A stretch of 7,291 bases of DNA from SIG673 sp045638685 (GCA_045638685.1 JAZUBT010000006.1:1-7291), one strand, 5' to 3'; positions 1 through 6,569 are shown, numbered from the stretch's first letter. Notes: a model not told the origin generated them from the letters alone. Translations and numbers: made by a program.

Positions 1-174
1 TTTGCAACGCAGCCGCAATACGGGGCGCAGATGCCCACGCAAAACAGGTTTGCAACGCAGCCGCAATACGGGGCGCAGATACCCGCACAAAACGGGTTTG
101 CAGCGCAGCCGCAATATGGGGCGCAGTCGCCCATGCAAAACGGTTTTGCGGTTCAACCGGCACCCACAAACGGC
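1..174 (+). repeat. 48-bp in-frame tandem repeat, three full copies plus a degenerate fourth
   Basis: The copies are 1-48, 49-96 and 97-144, with a shortened, diverged copy at about 145-174. Each starts with TTTGCA and contains CAGCCGCAATA. Copies 1 and 2 differ at only 4 of 48 positions by my count, while copy 3 differs from copy 2 at about 9. The unit is 16 codons, so gain or loss of copies keeps the reading frame. The array starts exactly at the window edge and probably continues upstream. Confidence 0.9.
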
Positions 175-876
175 CTTTCGTCTCAATCAGTACCTATTCG
201 CAAGAGCGATGAAAACGATTGGCAATACGTTGACGAGGACGACGGAGACGGCGAAGAAGGATTTAGCGAATGCGACGGAATTACCTATTCGCCGATGGGA
301 CAAGCCACAGCATCTTACGGACAGAGCCCTGTGTCTTACGGACGAAGCTCCGAATCTTACGGACAGACTTCCGCATCTTGCGGACAATCTACCGCGCAAA
401 ACGGACACGTGTTTTACGGTCAAGCTCCCGAAAGCCATTACGCTCAAGGGGCGGGGGACGCAGTCGGGCAACAGACACAAAACGCGTTCGGGCAAGGTGC
501 GGTTCACTATGGTCAGGACAACGGGCACAGTGCCGATTCCGGTGAGCAATTTAACCGAAATTCGGAGAGCGCCTTACGTACCGAAGATGACGGGGGTTAC
601 CGCATACTATCTGCCGAAGCAGAATACGGACGCGGAAAATTTCTGACGTTTCAGCTTATCAGCAGTCTGTTTTTTATGCTGTTCTATACTGCCTGCGCGG
701 GCTTGGTGATTGCTTTTTCCGTTATGCAATATGTTTTAGTAAAACAGTTAAATGCGCCGATGCTTATCGCGTCAGTTATCCTTGCGGTCTTTCTGCCCGC
801 GGTAGTTTACAACGGTATAGGCTCCGTGCGTTTCTTAGCTAGGTGCATGAAAAATCGAAACAAAAGTAACTTTTAA
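1..876 (+). CDS. C-terminal part of a repeat-rich, low-complexity membrane protein (5' end outside window)
   Basis: I do not recognise this gene. The frame is open from base 1 with no start in view, so the gene begins upstream; 291 residues are visible, numbered here from base 1. Residues 1-48 are three 16-residue repeats (consensus FATQPQYGAQxPxQNG), with a decayed fourth copy after them. Residues 70-92 are strongly acidic (DENDWQYVDEDDGDGEE). Residues 105-132 are four 7-residue repeats beginning SYGQ, SYGR, SYGQ and SCGQ, followed by more YGQ/QNG-rich sequence to about residue 180. Two hydrophobic helices follow at about 215-246 and 254-274, then a short basic tail (KNRNKSNF). This suggests a long disordered polar region anchored by a C-terminal helical hairpin. 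The frame is real: the repeats keep phase in it, and its TAA comes just before the putP gap. An internal ATG at 31 lies inside a repeat and is unlikely to be the start. The function is unknown. Confidence 0.8.
   Translation, partial: FATQPQYGAQMPTQNRFATQPQYGAQIPAQNGFAAQPQYGAQSPMQNGFAVQPAPTNGLSSQSVPIRKSDENDWQYVDEDDGDGEEGFSECDGITYSPMGQATASYGQSPVSYGRSSESYGQTSASCGQSTAQNGHVFYGQAPESHYAQGAGDAVGQQTQNAFGQGAVHYGQDNGHSADSGEQFNRNSESALRTEDDGGYRILSAEAEYGRGKFLTFQLISSLFFMLFYTACAGLVIAFSVMQYVLVKQLNAPMLIASVILAVFLPAVVYNGIGSVRFLARCMKNRNKSNF
313..396 (+). repeat. 21-bp in-frame tandem repeat, four copies (SYGQ-type heptapeptide)
   Basis: The copies are 313-333, 334-354, 355-375 and 376-396. Each opens with TCTTACGGA or TCTTGCGGA and encodes S-Y/C-G-Q/R plus three small or polar residues. 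A partial unit (MGQATA) precedes the array and looser YGQ units follow. This is a second repeat family in the same gene, distinct from the 48-bp one. Confidence 0.85.
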
Positions 877-945
877 AAAGTAAAAAGAGACCGTCTCCCT
901 TATGGGACGAATGCTTTTGCGCTTTTAGAAATAAAAACAATTTTT

Positions 946-951
946 AAGGAG
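946..951 (+). promoter_or_regulatory. Ribosome binding site of putP
   Basis: AAGGAG lies six bases before the ATG at 958, an ideal match and spacing that fixes the putP start. No convincing sigma-A promoter is visible in the 877-957 gap, so transcription may come from within or before the upstream gene. Confidence 0.85.
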
Positions 952-957
952 AAAAAG

Positions 958-2529
958 ATGAAAAACCCTGAAATTTTTGTGGTAATGCTACTTTACATGT
1001 GCGTAGTTATCGGAATCGGCGTGTATTTCTATAAACGCTCGCAAAAGAACTCCGAAAACTACTTCCTCGGAGGACGCTCGCTCGGCCCTTGGGTTGCGGC
1101 AATGAGCGCCGAGGCTTCCGATATGAGCGGCTGGCTCCTTATGGGACTTCCCGGAGTCGCGTATTGGTGCGGCCTTTCCGAGGCGTTCTGGACCGCGCTT
1201 GGTCTTGCGGTAGGAACTTACATCAACTGGCTTATAGTCGCGAAAAGACTTCGTAACTATTCGCACATTTCCGGAAACGCCATCACGGTTCCCGACTTTT
1301 TCAGCAACAGATATAAAGAAAACAAAAAGGTTATTCTCGGAATAGCCTCGGTATTTATCTTTATATTCTTTACCGTTTATGCTTCCAGCTGCTTTGTAAC
1401 CTGCGGAAAGCTTTTCGAAACCCTTTTCGGCTTTAACTATCACATTATGCTTATAATAGGAGCCGTGTTCGTCGTTGCTTATACGGTTATCGGCGGCTTC
1501 CTTGCTGAGAGTGTTTCTGACTTTATGCAGGCGATCGTTATGGTAACTGCGCTTATCGTTATGATAGTCGTAGGCGTTGTAAACGCAGGAGGAGTTGGCG
1601 CTGTTATCGAAAACTCCAAAAACTTTTCCGGTTTCTTATCTTTAACGGAAGTCGCAAACCCCGTTACCGTAGATAAGGTTCAGCAGTCGATACTTGGAAT
1701 TCCGCTCTTTGGAGAGGCGTCAAAGTACGGTGTTCTTACCATTATCTCCACTCTTGCATGGGGACTTGGATATTTCGGAGTTCCTCAGGTTCTTCTCCGC
1801 TTTATGGCTATCCGTAATCCCGGCGAAATTAAGAGATCCAGAATAATCGCTACCTCTTGGTGCGTTATATCTCTTGCCGCTGCGGTTATGATAGGTATTA
1901 TCGGAAGAACGCTTCTTCCCACCGATCCCACTCTTGCAACCAAGAGCGGCGCGGAAAACATCCTTATAGTTATGTCAACCACGTACTTACCGCTTATACT
2001 TGCAGGACTTATTATGGCCGGAATACTTGCCGCTACGATAAGCTCGTCCGACTCCTACCTTCTCATCGCTTCCTCTGCCCTGTCCGTAAACATTTATAAG
2101 GGCATAATTAAAAAGGAGAAGAAGACGAGCGAAAAGGAGGTTATGTGGATTTCCAGAATTGTTCTTGTCGTTATTGCAATTGTTGGAGTTATTATAGCGT
2201 GGGACGAAAAAAGCATTATATTCTCCCTCGTATCCTTCGCGTGGGCAGGCTTTGGAGCAACCTTCGGTCCGATAATGCTGTTCTCCCTCTTCTGGAAGAG
2301 AACCACCAGAGCGGGCGCTATCGCCGGAATGGTAACGGGTGGAGTAAGCGTATTCGTCTGGAAGCTTGTTCTTAACAACCTGCTTTCAGCAAGGTTCCCC
2401 GTATTTGCGATTTACGAGCTTCTTCCCGCGTTCATTCTTTCCGCTATCGCAATAGTGGTTGCGTCTCTTCTCACCAAAGAGCCGAGCGAGGAAATCGTAA
2501 ATGAATTCGAGGCGGCAAAAAACGCTTAA
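958..2529 (+). CDS. putP: Sodium/proline symporter (SSS family)
   Basis: This is a complete 523-residue inner-membrane transporter of the solute:sodium symporter family, which in PutP couples inward sodium flow to L-proline uptake for nutrition or osmotic balance. It is hydrophobic throughout, as expected for about 13 membrane helices. The diagnostic ASDMSGWLLMGLPG block lies at residues 53-66, with Asp55, Met56, Ser57 and Trp59 at the same numbers as in E. coli PutP, where this segment forms part of the sodium and proline sites. Other family blocks are FFTVYASS (about 137-144), WGLGYFG (268-274), ILAATISSSDS (356-366) and SFAWAGFGATFGP (426-438). Ser362-Ser363 match the E. coli sodium-site pair Ser340-Thr341, with a conservative Thr to Ser change. 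The protein is about 20 residues longer than E. coli PutP, apparently in the loop before WGLGYFG. The family call is very secure; proline as substrate rests on close similarity to PutP. A terminator follows at 2588. Confidence 0.95.
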   Translation: MKNPEIFVVMLLYMCVVIGIGVYFYKRSQKNSENYFLGGRSLGPWVAAMSAEASDMSGWLLMGLPGVAYWCGLSEAFWTALGLAVGTYINWLIVAKRLRNYSHISGNAITVPDFFSNRYKENKKVILGIASVFIFIFFTVYASSCFVTCGKLFETLFGFNYHIMLIIGAVFVVAYTVIGGFLAESVSDFMQAIVMVTALIVMIVVGVVNAGGVGAVIENSKNFSGFLSLTEVANPVTVDKVQQSILGIPLFGEASKYGVLTIISTLAWGLGYFGVPQVLLRFMAIRNPGEIKRSRIIATSWCVISLAAAVMIGIIGRTLLPTDPTLATKSGAENILIVMSTTYLPLILAGLIMAGILAATISSSDSYLLIASSALSVNIYKGIIKKEKKTSEKEVMWISRIVLVVIAIVGVIIAWDEKSIIFSLVSFAWAGFGATFGPIMLFSLFWKRTTRAGAIAGMVTGGVSVFVWKLVLNNLLSARFPVFAIYELLPAFILSAIAIVVASLLTKEPSEEIVNEFEAAKNA

Positions 2530-2587
2530 TATAAGGAAAATTTAAAGCGCGGGTATTTCTACATAAAATTACTTTGTCGCAGAGCAA

Positions 2588-2623
2588 AAAACGGATACGG
2601 TAAAAACGTATCCGTTTTGTTGT
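2588..2623 (+). terminator. Intrinsic terminator of putP
   Basis: A 12-bp perfect stem (2588-2599 with 2607-2618, core ACGGATACG) closes a 7-base loop and runs into TTTTGTTGT on the + strand. It lies about 60 bases after the putP stop codon. Confidence 0.85.
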
Positions 2624-2625
2624 AT

Positions 2626-2661
2626 CAAAAAAACACCCTTACAAGCCTTGTAAGGGTGTTT
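2626..2661 (-). terminator. Intrinsic terminator of the kinase-like gene (may work both ways)
   Basis: An almost uninterrupted palindrome (2631-2644 pairs with 2648-2661, core ACACCCTTACAA) leaves a 3-base loop. Reading the minus strand, the stem leads into a run of seven T (complement of 2627-2633), just after the stop codon of the minus-strand gene. It sits directly against the putP terminator, so the two converging genes are well insulated. Confidence 0.9.
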
Positions 2662-2665
2662 AAAA

Positions 2666-3172
2666 TTACATTATTCCGTTTAAAAACCTCATAAAATCGT
2701 CCTCTGCCTTTTCGAGAGGAAGGTCGTTTTTGTAGGTGTAGTCGTAGTGATAGCTCTCCACGTCGTCGTCGGAGGCGTTTCCGTACCTTCTTTTGCAGCG
2801 TTTTGACGTTATAAGCATTGTTATCGGTTTTTTTCCGAGCTTTTCAGCTCCCGAAACAAATTTTTCTATTTCCTTTCCCTCTCTTATGTGTACGAAAAAC
2901 AGCCGGTAGTCTCCGTTTAAAAACTCCTCGTATTTGCTTAGAGCGTAGCTGTTAGGAAGGTCGTTCCATTCGGTAAATACCTGTTTGAGGTCGGCAAGGA
3001 AGCGTCTCGCCTTCGGTGTTTTTTCGCCGTTCCAGCCGTATGCGGCGGCTATTTCCTTAATAGGCGTTATGGTGGAGACGTTTAACGTTTTATAGTGTTT
3101 TGCGGCAAAATCGCAAAGGGTGTCCTTGCCGACGCCGCCCTTACCGTTTATTACGATAGCAAGCTTTTTCAT
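2666..3172 (-). CDS. P-loop nucleotide kinase-like protein, dNMP kinase type
   Basis: This 168-residue protein looks soluble and cytoplasmic. A P-loop GKGGVGKDT sits at residues 10-18 after a hydrophobic first strand (KKLAIVIN). The GKDT ending, with Asp where Walker A usually has Ser/Thr, is typical of phage-type deoxynucleoside monophosphate kinases and relatives. A later strand ends FFVHIREGKEI (92-102), where Arg97 resembles the conserved arginine of that fold, and the C-terminal YDYTYKNDLPLEKAEDDF (143-160) matches the usual ending of such kinases. I infer an NMP-kinase-fold phosphotransferase; the substrate cannot be read from the sequence. The ATG at 3172 is supported by AAAGGA at 3181-3186, eight bases upstream. 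The gene stands alone, with its own promoter (3219-3247) and terminator (2626-2661). A small P-loop ATPase of another class is possible. Confidence 0.8.
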   Translation of the reverse strand: MKKLAIVINGKGGVGKDTLCDFAAKHYKTLNVSTITPIKEIAAAYGWNGEKTPKARRFLADLKQVFTEWNDLPNSYALSKYEEFLNGDYRLFFVHIREGKEIEKFVSGAEKLGKKPITMLITSKRCKRRYGNASDDDVESYHYDYTYKNDLPLEKAEDDFMRFLNGIM

Positions 3173-3218
3173 AGTTTATTTCCTTTCGGATAATAGGCGT
3201 AACCGTTGTTATAATATA

Positions 3219-3247
3219 AGTATAACATAATATAGAAGGTTTTTCAA
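3219..3247 (-). promoter_or_regulatory. Sigma-A promoter of the kinase-like gene
   Basis: On the minus strand, TTGAAA (3247-3242) and TATACT (3224-3219) are separated by exactly 17 bases, close to consensus. The expected RNA start near 3212 gives a leader of about 40 bases before the ATG. Confidence 0.8.
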
Positions 3248-3337
3248 GGGGAAAAACAAAATATAAGTAAAAATATCGCGATGAGGGTTAGTTTTAAATA
3301 CACAGATAGCCGCGTTGAAAAAACGCACCGAATTATT

Positions 3338-3385
3338 TTTACAAAAAGTTAAGGAAATAAATAATAAATTATGATAAAATATACT
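3338..3385 (+). promoter_or_regulatory. Probable promoter region of the LtaS-like gene
   Basis: The AT-rich gap contains possible -10 elements TATGAT (3370-3375) and TATACT (3380-3385). A TTTACA at 3338-3343 resembles a -35 box, but its spacing to either is too long, so I cannot define one promoter. A promoter is expected here because the gene upstream is divergent. Confidence 0.35.
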
Positions 3386-3407
3386 AAATAATATTAAAAT
3401 AAACGAA

Positions 3408-3417
3408 GGGAGGGGAG
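3408..3417 (+). promoter_or_regulatory. Strong Shine-Dalgarno upstream of the LtaS-like gene
   Basis: GGGAGGGGAG is the best ribosome-binding match in this gap. Its GGAGG core (3409-3413) is eight bases before an in-frame ATT at 3422 and about 41 bases before the GTG at 3455, too far to serve the latter directly. A second site, AGGAG at 3445-3449, is five bases before that GTG. Confidence 0.55.
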
Positions 3418-3454
3418 CGATATTAAAAAGCTTTTCGGTAGCTTAGGAGCCAAG

Positions 3455-5506
3455 GTGAAAAACGTATGGCAGAGGGTAGCCGCAGCTGTTAAAACGGCGC
3501 TTTTTTGCGCGGGAAGATTTTTTAAAGCTCTCGGCACGCGTATATACTCGCTTTACTGCAAAAGACCTCTCGTTTTCTGTATAGTCTCGGCGCTCATTAC
3601 CGCGTTTTACATAGAAACGGTAAGTAGGCACAGTCTTTTTGAGGGAATAAGGTTTGCCTTTCTCTCTCCGCTCGTCTTTTTATACGGAGCGCTTATAATA
3701 CTTTTTACCCTTGCGCTTTCGCTTATTTTCAGACGCGGTATCGCTATGTTTACCACCGTCTTTCTCGTGTGGTTTTTCTTCGGAACGGCAAACGGCGTTA
3801 TTCTTTCCAACAGACCGTCTCCCTTTGCCGCGGCGGATTTCCTTATACTCCCTACCGTGCTTGAAATAATCACCGTATATCTGACCGTGCCCGAAATAAT
3901 TATAATCAGCATAGCGCTTCTCGCCGCAATCGTGGGAATAGTCTTTATGTGGATAAAGTCTCCGAAAAGAGAGATTAACATAAAACGCGACCTCGTTAAG
4001 CTTGGCAGCACCGTTGCGCTGCTTGGCGTTCTTACCCCCACGTTTCTTTCGGTTGGGGTGCTTTCGAGAGATTTTAGTGATATACTCACGGCTTATGAAA
4101 AGAACGGCTTTCCGTACAGCTTTTCAAGAAGTCTCTTTTGTAGAGGCATTTCAAAGCCGAGCGGATATAGCGAAAAGAATGTAAACGCTGTTCTTGACAG
4201 AATAAACGGTAAAAAGCAGGAAAACGGGGATTTCGCCAACCCGAACATTATTTACGTTCAGCTTGAATCGCTTTTTGATCTCAGTAACGTAAAGGGAGTA
4301 ACCCTTTCCGAAAACCCGCTTCCGAACTTTACCGCGCTGAAGGAAAGCTGTCCGAGCGGCTTTCTGTCCGTTCCGCTCGTCGGATCGGGTACAGCTAACA
4401 CCGAGTTTGAGATTTTAACCGGAATGAGCACAGAGTTTTTCTCGCCGGGCGAGTACCCCTACGTTTCAATTATGCGGGAAACGGTATGTGAATCCACGCC
4501 GTTTATCCTTTCGAAAAACGGCTACAAAACCCACGCGATGCACAATAATACCGGCGTTTTTTACGACAGACATCTTGTTTACCCGAACATCGGATTTGAC
4601 ACCTTTACCTCTATTGAATATATGTATGACGTCGAGTATAACGACGGAGGCTGGGCAAAGGACGCATCTCTTTTTGACGAGATAAAGAGAACCTTGGAGT
4701 CAAGTGCGGAAAAGGATTTTGTTTTCACCGTTTCGGTTCAGCCGCACGGCTCGTATCCGACCGAAAAGCTTGGAGACTACGATATTAAGGTTTCCGGCTT
4801 TGAAGATAACGCGGAATATGAAAATATGTATTCCTACTACGTTCAGCAGATAAGAGATACCGATAAGCTTATAGGCGCGCTCACCGAGTACTATTCGACC
4901 TATGACGAGGATACGGTAATAGTCTTTTACGGCGACCACCTGCCCGACTTAAAGCTTAAAGAGAAGGATTTAAAGGTAGGAAATCTCTATCAGACCGAGT
5001 ATATTTTATGGAGTAACTTCGGTGCATTTGACGGTGTGCCCGATAAGGATATAGAGTCGTTCCAGCTTGGCGCGTACCTTTTTGAGCTGCTTGGACTTAA
5101 TGAGAACATCGGAGTTATAGGCTCGGTTCACAGATATCTGAGGGATGAGCCTGACTATAAGAGCATACTTAATTTAATGGAATACGACGCGCTTTTCGGA
5201 AAAAATTACAGTAATAAGGGCGCGGAATATACGCCTACCGAAATGACCTTTGGAGTGAGCGTTCCGAAAATTACGGGGCTTGCCTACGAGGGCGAAATAC
5301 TGACGGTCAGTGGCGAATGGTTTAACCCCTTTTCGGTGGTTTATATTAACGGTGAGCGATGTGAGACGGAATACGTTTCAAGGGAAAGGCTTATCGCCAA
5401 GGGAGTAAAGCTTAACGTCGGCGATATAGTAACAGTCGCGCAGGATACCGATGACGGCGAGAAACTTTCGGTAAGCGGCGGCGTGGCGTACGTTCAGGGG
5501 AAATGA
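3455..5506 (+). CDS. LtaS-like membrane phosphoglycerol transferase/sulfatase with C-terminal IPT/TIG-like domain
   Basis: This is a 683-residue polytopic membrane protein with an extracellular catalytic domain, of the lipoteichoic acid synthase/alkaline phosphatase superfamily. Family members move phosphoglycerol from phosphatidylglycerol onto a glycolipid or glycan outside the cell. Five or six hydrophobic helices lie between about 37 and 203. The sulfatase domain follows: Glu271 in YVQLES (metal site), Thr313 in GSGTANTEFEILTG (probable nucleophile, aligned to the catalytic Thr of LtaS), His431 in QPHGSYP and Asp494-His495 in FYGDHLP (metal ligands). All key residues are present, so it should be active. 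Residues about 603-665 form a beta-rich module (PKITGL, LTVSGEWF, VVYINGE, VGDIVTVA) resembling an IPT/TIG domain, not part of classical LtaS. The start is uncertain: GTG at 3455 has AGGAG five bases away, while an in-frame ATT at 3422 lies under a stronger site and would add 11 residues (I/M-KKLFGSLGAK). Whether it makes lipoteichoic acid or decorates another glycan cannot be told. Confidence 0.9.
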   Translation: MKNVWQRVAAAVKTALFCAGRFFKALGTRIYSLYCKRPLVFCIVSALITAFYIETVSRHSLFEGIRFAFLSPLVFLYGALIILFTLALSLIFRRGIAMFTTVFLVWFFFGTANGVILSNRPSPFAAADFLILPTVLEIITVYLTVPEIIIISIALLAAIVGIVFMWIKSPKREINIKRDLVKLGSTVALLGVLTPTFLSVGVLSRDFSDILTAYEKNGFPYSFSRSLFCRGISKPSGYSEKNVNAVLDRINGKKQENGDFANPNIIYVQLESLFDLSNVKGVTLSENPLPNFTALKESCPSGFLSVPLVGSGTANTEFEILTGMSTEFFSPGEYPYVSIMRETVCESTPFILSKNGYKTHAMHNNTGVFYDRHLVYPNIGFDTFTSIEYMYDVEYNDGGWAKDASLFDEIKRTLESSAEKDFVFTVSVQPHGSYPTEKLGDYDIKVSGFEDNAEYENMYSYYVQQIRDTDKLIGALTEYYSTYDEDTVIVFYGDHLPDLKLKEKDLKVGNLYQTEYILWSNFGAFDGVPDKDIESFQLGAYLFELLGLNENIGVIGSVHRYLRDEPDYKSILNLMEYDALFGKNYSNKGAEYTPTEMTFGVSVPKITGLAYEGEILTVSGEWFNPFSVVYINGERCETEYVSRERLIAKGVKLNVGDIVTVAQDTDDGEKLSVSGGVAYVQGK

Positions 5507-5514
5507 GAAAAATT

Positions 5515-5544
5515 AAAAGAGCAGACATTGTTCTGCTCTTTTTT
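5515..5544 (+). terminator. Intrinsic terminator of the LtaS-like gene
   Basis: An 11-bp perfect stem (5515-5525 with 5532-5542, core AGAGCAGA) closes a 6-base loop CATTGT and ends in six T, starting eight bases after the TGA. Confidence 0.93.
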
Positions 5545-5552
5545 GACGCGTA

Positions 5553-5581
5553 TTGACAAACGTGGGAAAAGGTGGTGTTAT
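5553..5581 (+). promoter_or_regulatory. Promoter-like sequence between two terminators
   Basis: A perfect -35 TTGACA (5553-5558) is followed after 17 bases by TGTTAT (5576-5581), a 4/6 match to -10. The expected start near 5588 would produce only a short RNA ending at the hairpin at 5622-5647. No protein gene lies downstream on this strand, so it may be chance. Confidence 0.3.
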
Positions 5582-5606
5582 GTGGAAAACGAGGGCTTAA
5601 AATAAA

Positions 5607-5647
5607 AAAGGAATAAAAGAAAAGCCTTCTCCCGCCGGAGAAGGCTT
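5607..5647 (-). terminator. Intrinsic terminator of the beta-helix protein gene
   Basis: An 11-bp stem (5622-5632 with 5637-5647, AAGCCTTCTCC and its complement) closes a 4-base loop. On the minus strand it comes 10 bases after the stop codon and runs into a T-rich tract (TTCTTTTATTCCTTTTT). The + side is also T-rich, so it may stop RNA polymerase in both directions. Confidence 0.85.
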
Positions 5648-5657
5648 ATTCAATTTA

Positions 5658-6569
5658 TTATTTATTTTTCTTCCTCGCGTTTAGCTTCTGCGTTTTCCTA
5701 TATTTAAAATAAATAGGAAGAGCGACGACGGCGGCGATGGCAATAATTATAAAAACAAATACCAGATAATCAACAAAAACCGGAAAACGTCCACCGAAAA
5801 GAACACCCTTTTTCTCCACCTTTACGGTAGAAACGGTTTTTACCGCCTTTTCACCGCCATAGCTTTCGGCAGGGGTGAGAGCGTCAGGCGTCTCGCCAAC
5901 CGAGAGGGTAACGTTTGAAATATCAATCTTTCTGCTGCTATGCAGAGCCTTGTCGGGCGCGGAGACAGTCAGATTTGCCGCGTTAACGGTTAACGTTTCG
6001 TCAGCGAAAATTCTGCCCGAAGCGGCGAGCACACCGCTTAAAATCTTAATTCGTTCACCTCTTATTGCGTAGTCAGTGGCGGTTATATCCATACTTCCGG
6101 GAGAAAAAACAAGAGTTGCGTTTTCAGAATATACGCCGATTTTACCTGCGGTTATTGAAATTTTGTCGGAGCGGAAACGAACGTTATCCTCGGGGCTGAG
6201 GGAGAGACACTGTATGCCCATATCGTCGGAAACCACGGTAAGCGAGCCGGAGCCTTGAAAGGTTGCCGAGGTAAGACAGGTTATCGCTATTTTTGACGCC
6301 TTAACGTAGTTCTTGCCCTTAAGCGTTATAACCGCGTTACCGGGGATTTTAAGACCTACTTCATCAGACGTATTAATGGTTATGTTGTTAAGCTCAAGTG
6401 TGCCGTCAATGTTATCCCAGACGTAACCGTCTCCCGAGGCGTTCTGACGGACAGACGCAATGTCAAGCGTGCTTGTGTAAAGGTTACTCTTCGCGGCGCT
6501 TATAGGGAATGCGAAAATTGACGAAAGCACGGTGAAAATTATTAGAACGAGGGATAGAGTTTTCTTCAT
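5658..6569 (-). CDS. Secreted beta-helix-like surface protein with C-terminal membrane anchor
   Basis: This 303-residue protein has no family I can name with certainty. Residues 1-26 are a clear Sec signal peptide (MKKTLSLVL, hydrophobic core, PISAA, cleavage near 25-26). Residues about 55-230 are a run of short beta strands at roughly 20-25 residue intervals, such as GTLELNNITINT, AVITLKGKN, GSLTVVSDD, KISITAGKIGVYSEN and SMDITATDYAI. This resembles a right-handed parallel beta-helix, similar to clostridial proteins labelled carbohydrate-binding. A strongly hydrophobic helix at 268-288 is followed by a basic tail (KYRKTQKLNARKKNK), so the body should sit outside with the C-terminus in the cytoplasm. 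No LPXTG motif or catalytic signature is seen. I infer a surface-attached binding or structural protein. The ATG at 6569 gives an ideal signal peptide, although the nearest GGAG (6583-6586) is 13 bases away, a long spacing. It is transcribed alone, from 6634-6662. Confidence 0.85.
   Translation of the reverse strand: MKKTLSLVLIIFTVLSSIFAFPISAAKSNLYTSTLDIASVRQNASGDGYVWDNIDGTLELNNITINTSDEVGLKIPGNAVITLKGKNYVKASKIAITCLTSATFQGSGSLTVVSDDMGIQCLSLSPEDNVRFRSDKISITAGKIGVYSENATLVFSPGSMDITATDYAIRGERIKILSGVLAASGRIFADETLTVNAANLTVSAPDKALHSSRKIDISNVTLSVGETPDALTPAESYGGEKAVKTVSTVKVEKKGVLFGGRFPVFVDYLVFVFIIIAIAAVVALPIYFKYRKTQKLNARKKNK

Noticed and set aside
1..144. Regular 48-bp repeats as a possible CRISPR array
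   Set aside because: The repeats are contiguous with no unique spacers, have no dyad symmetry, and stay in a continuous coding frame.
2..646. Long open + frame overlapping the repeat region (arginine- and threonine-rich)
   Set aside because: It is a side effect of the stop-free repeats. The frame ending at 876 has coherent repeats, membrane helices and a sensible end.
892..909. Imperfect hairpin before putP followed by a T-containing stretch
   Set aside because: Only about six pairs with a 2-base bulge and no continuous T-run, so too weak to call a terminator, and no riboswitch or T-box motif is present.
988..1443. Minus-strand open frame within putP
   Set aside because: It is antisense to strongly conserved PutP sequence and has no ribosome binding site or recognisable protein features.
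3312..3326. GCGTT/AACGC hairpin in the gap before the LtaS-like gene
   Set aside because: Five pairs only, with no clear T-run; probably chance in an AT-rich gap.
3607..4089. Minus-strand open frame inside the LtaS-like gene
   Set aside because: It is the mirror of the membrane-helix region of the real gene and lacks a plausible start context.
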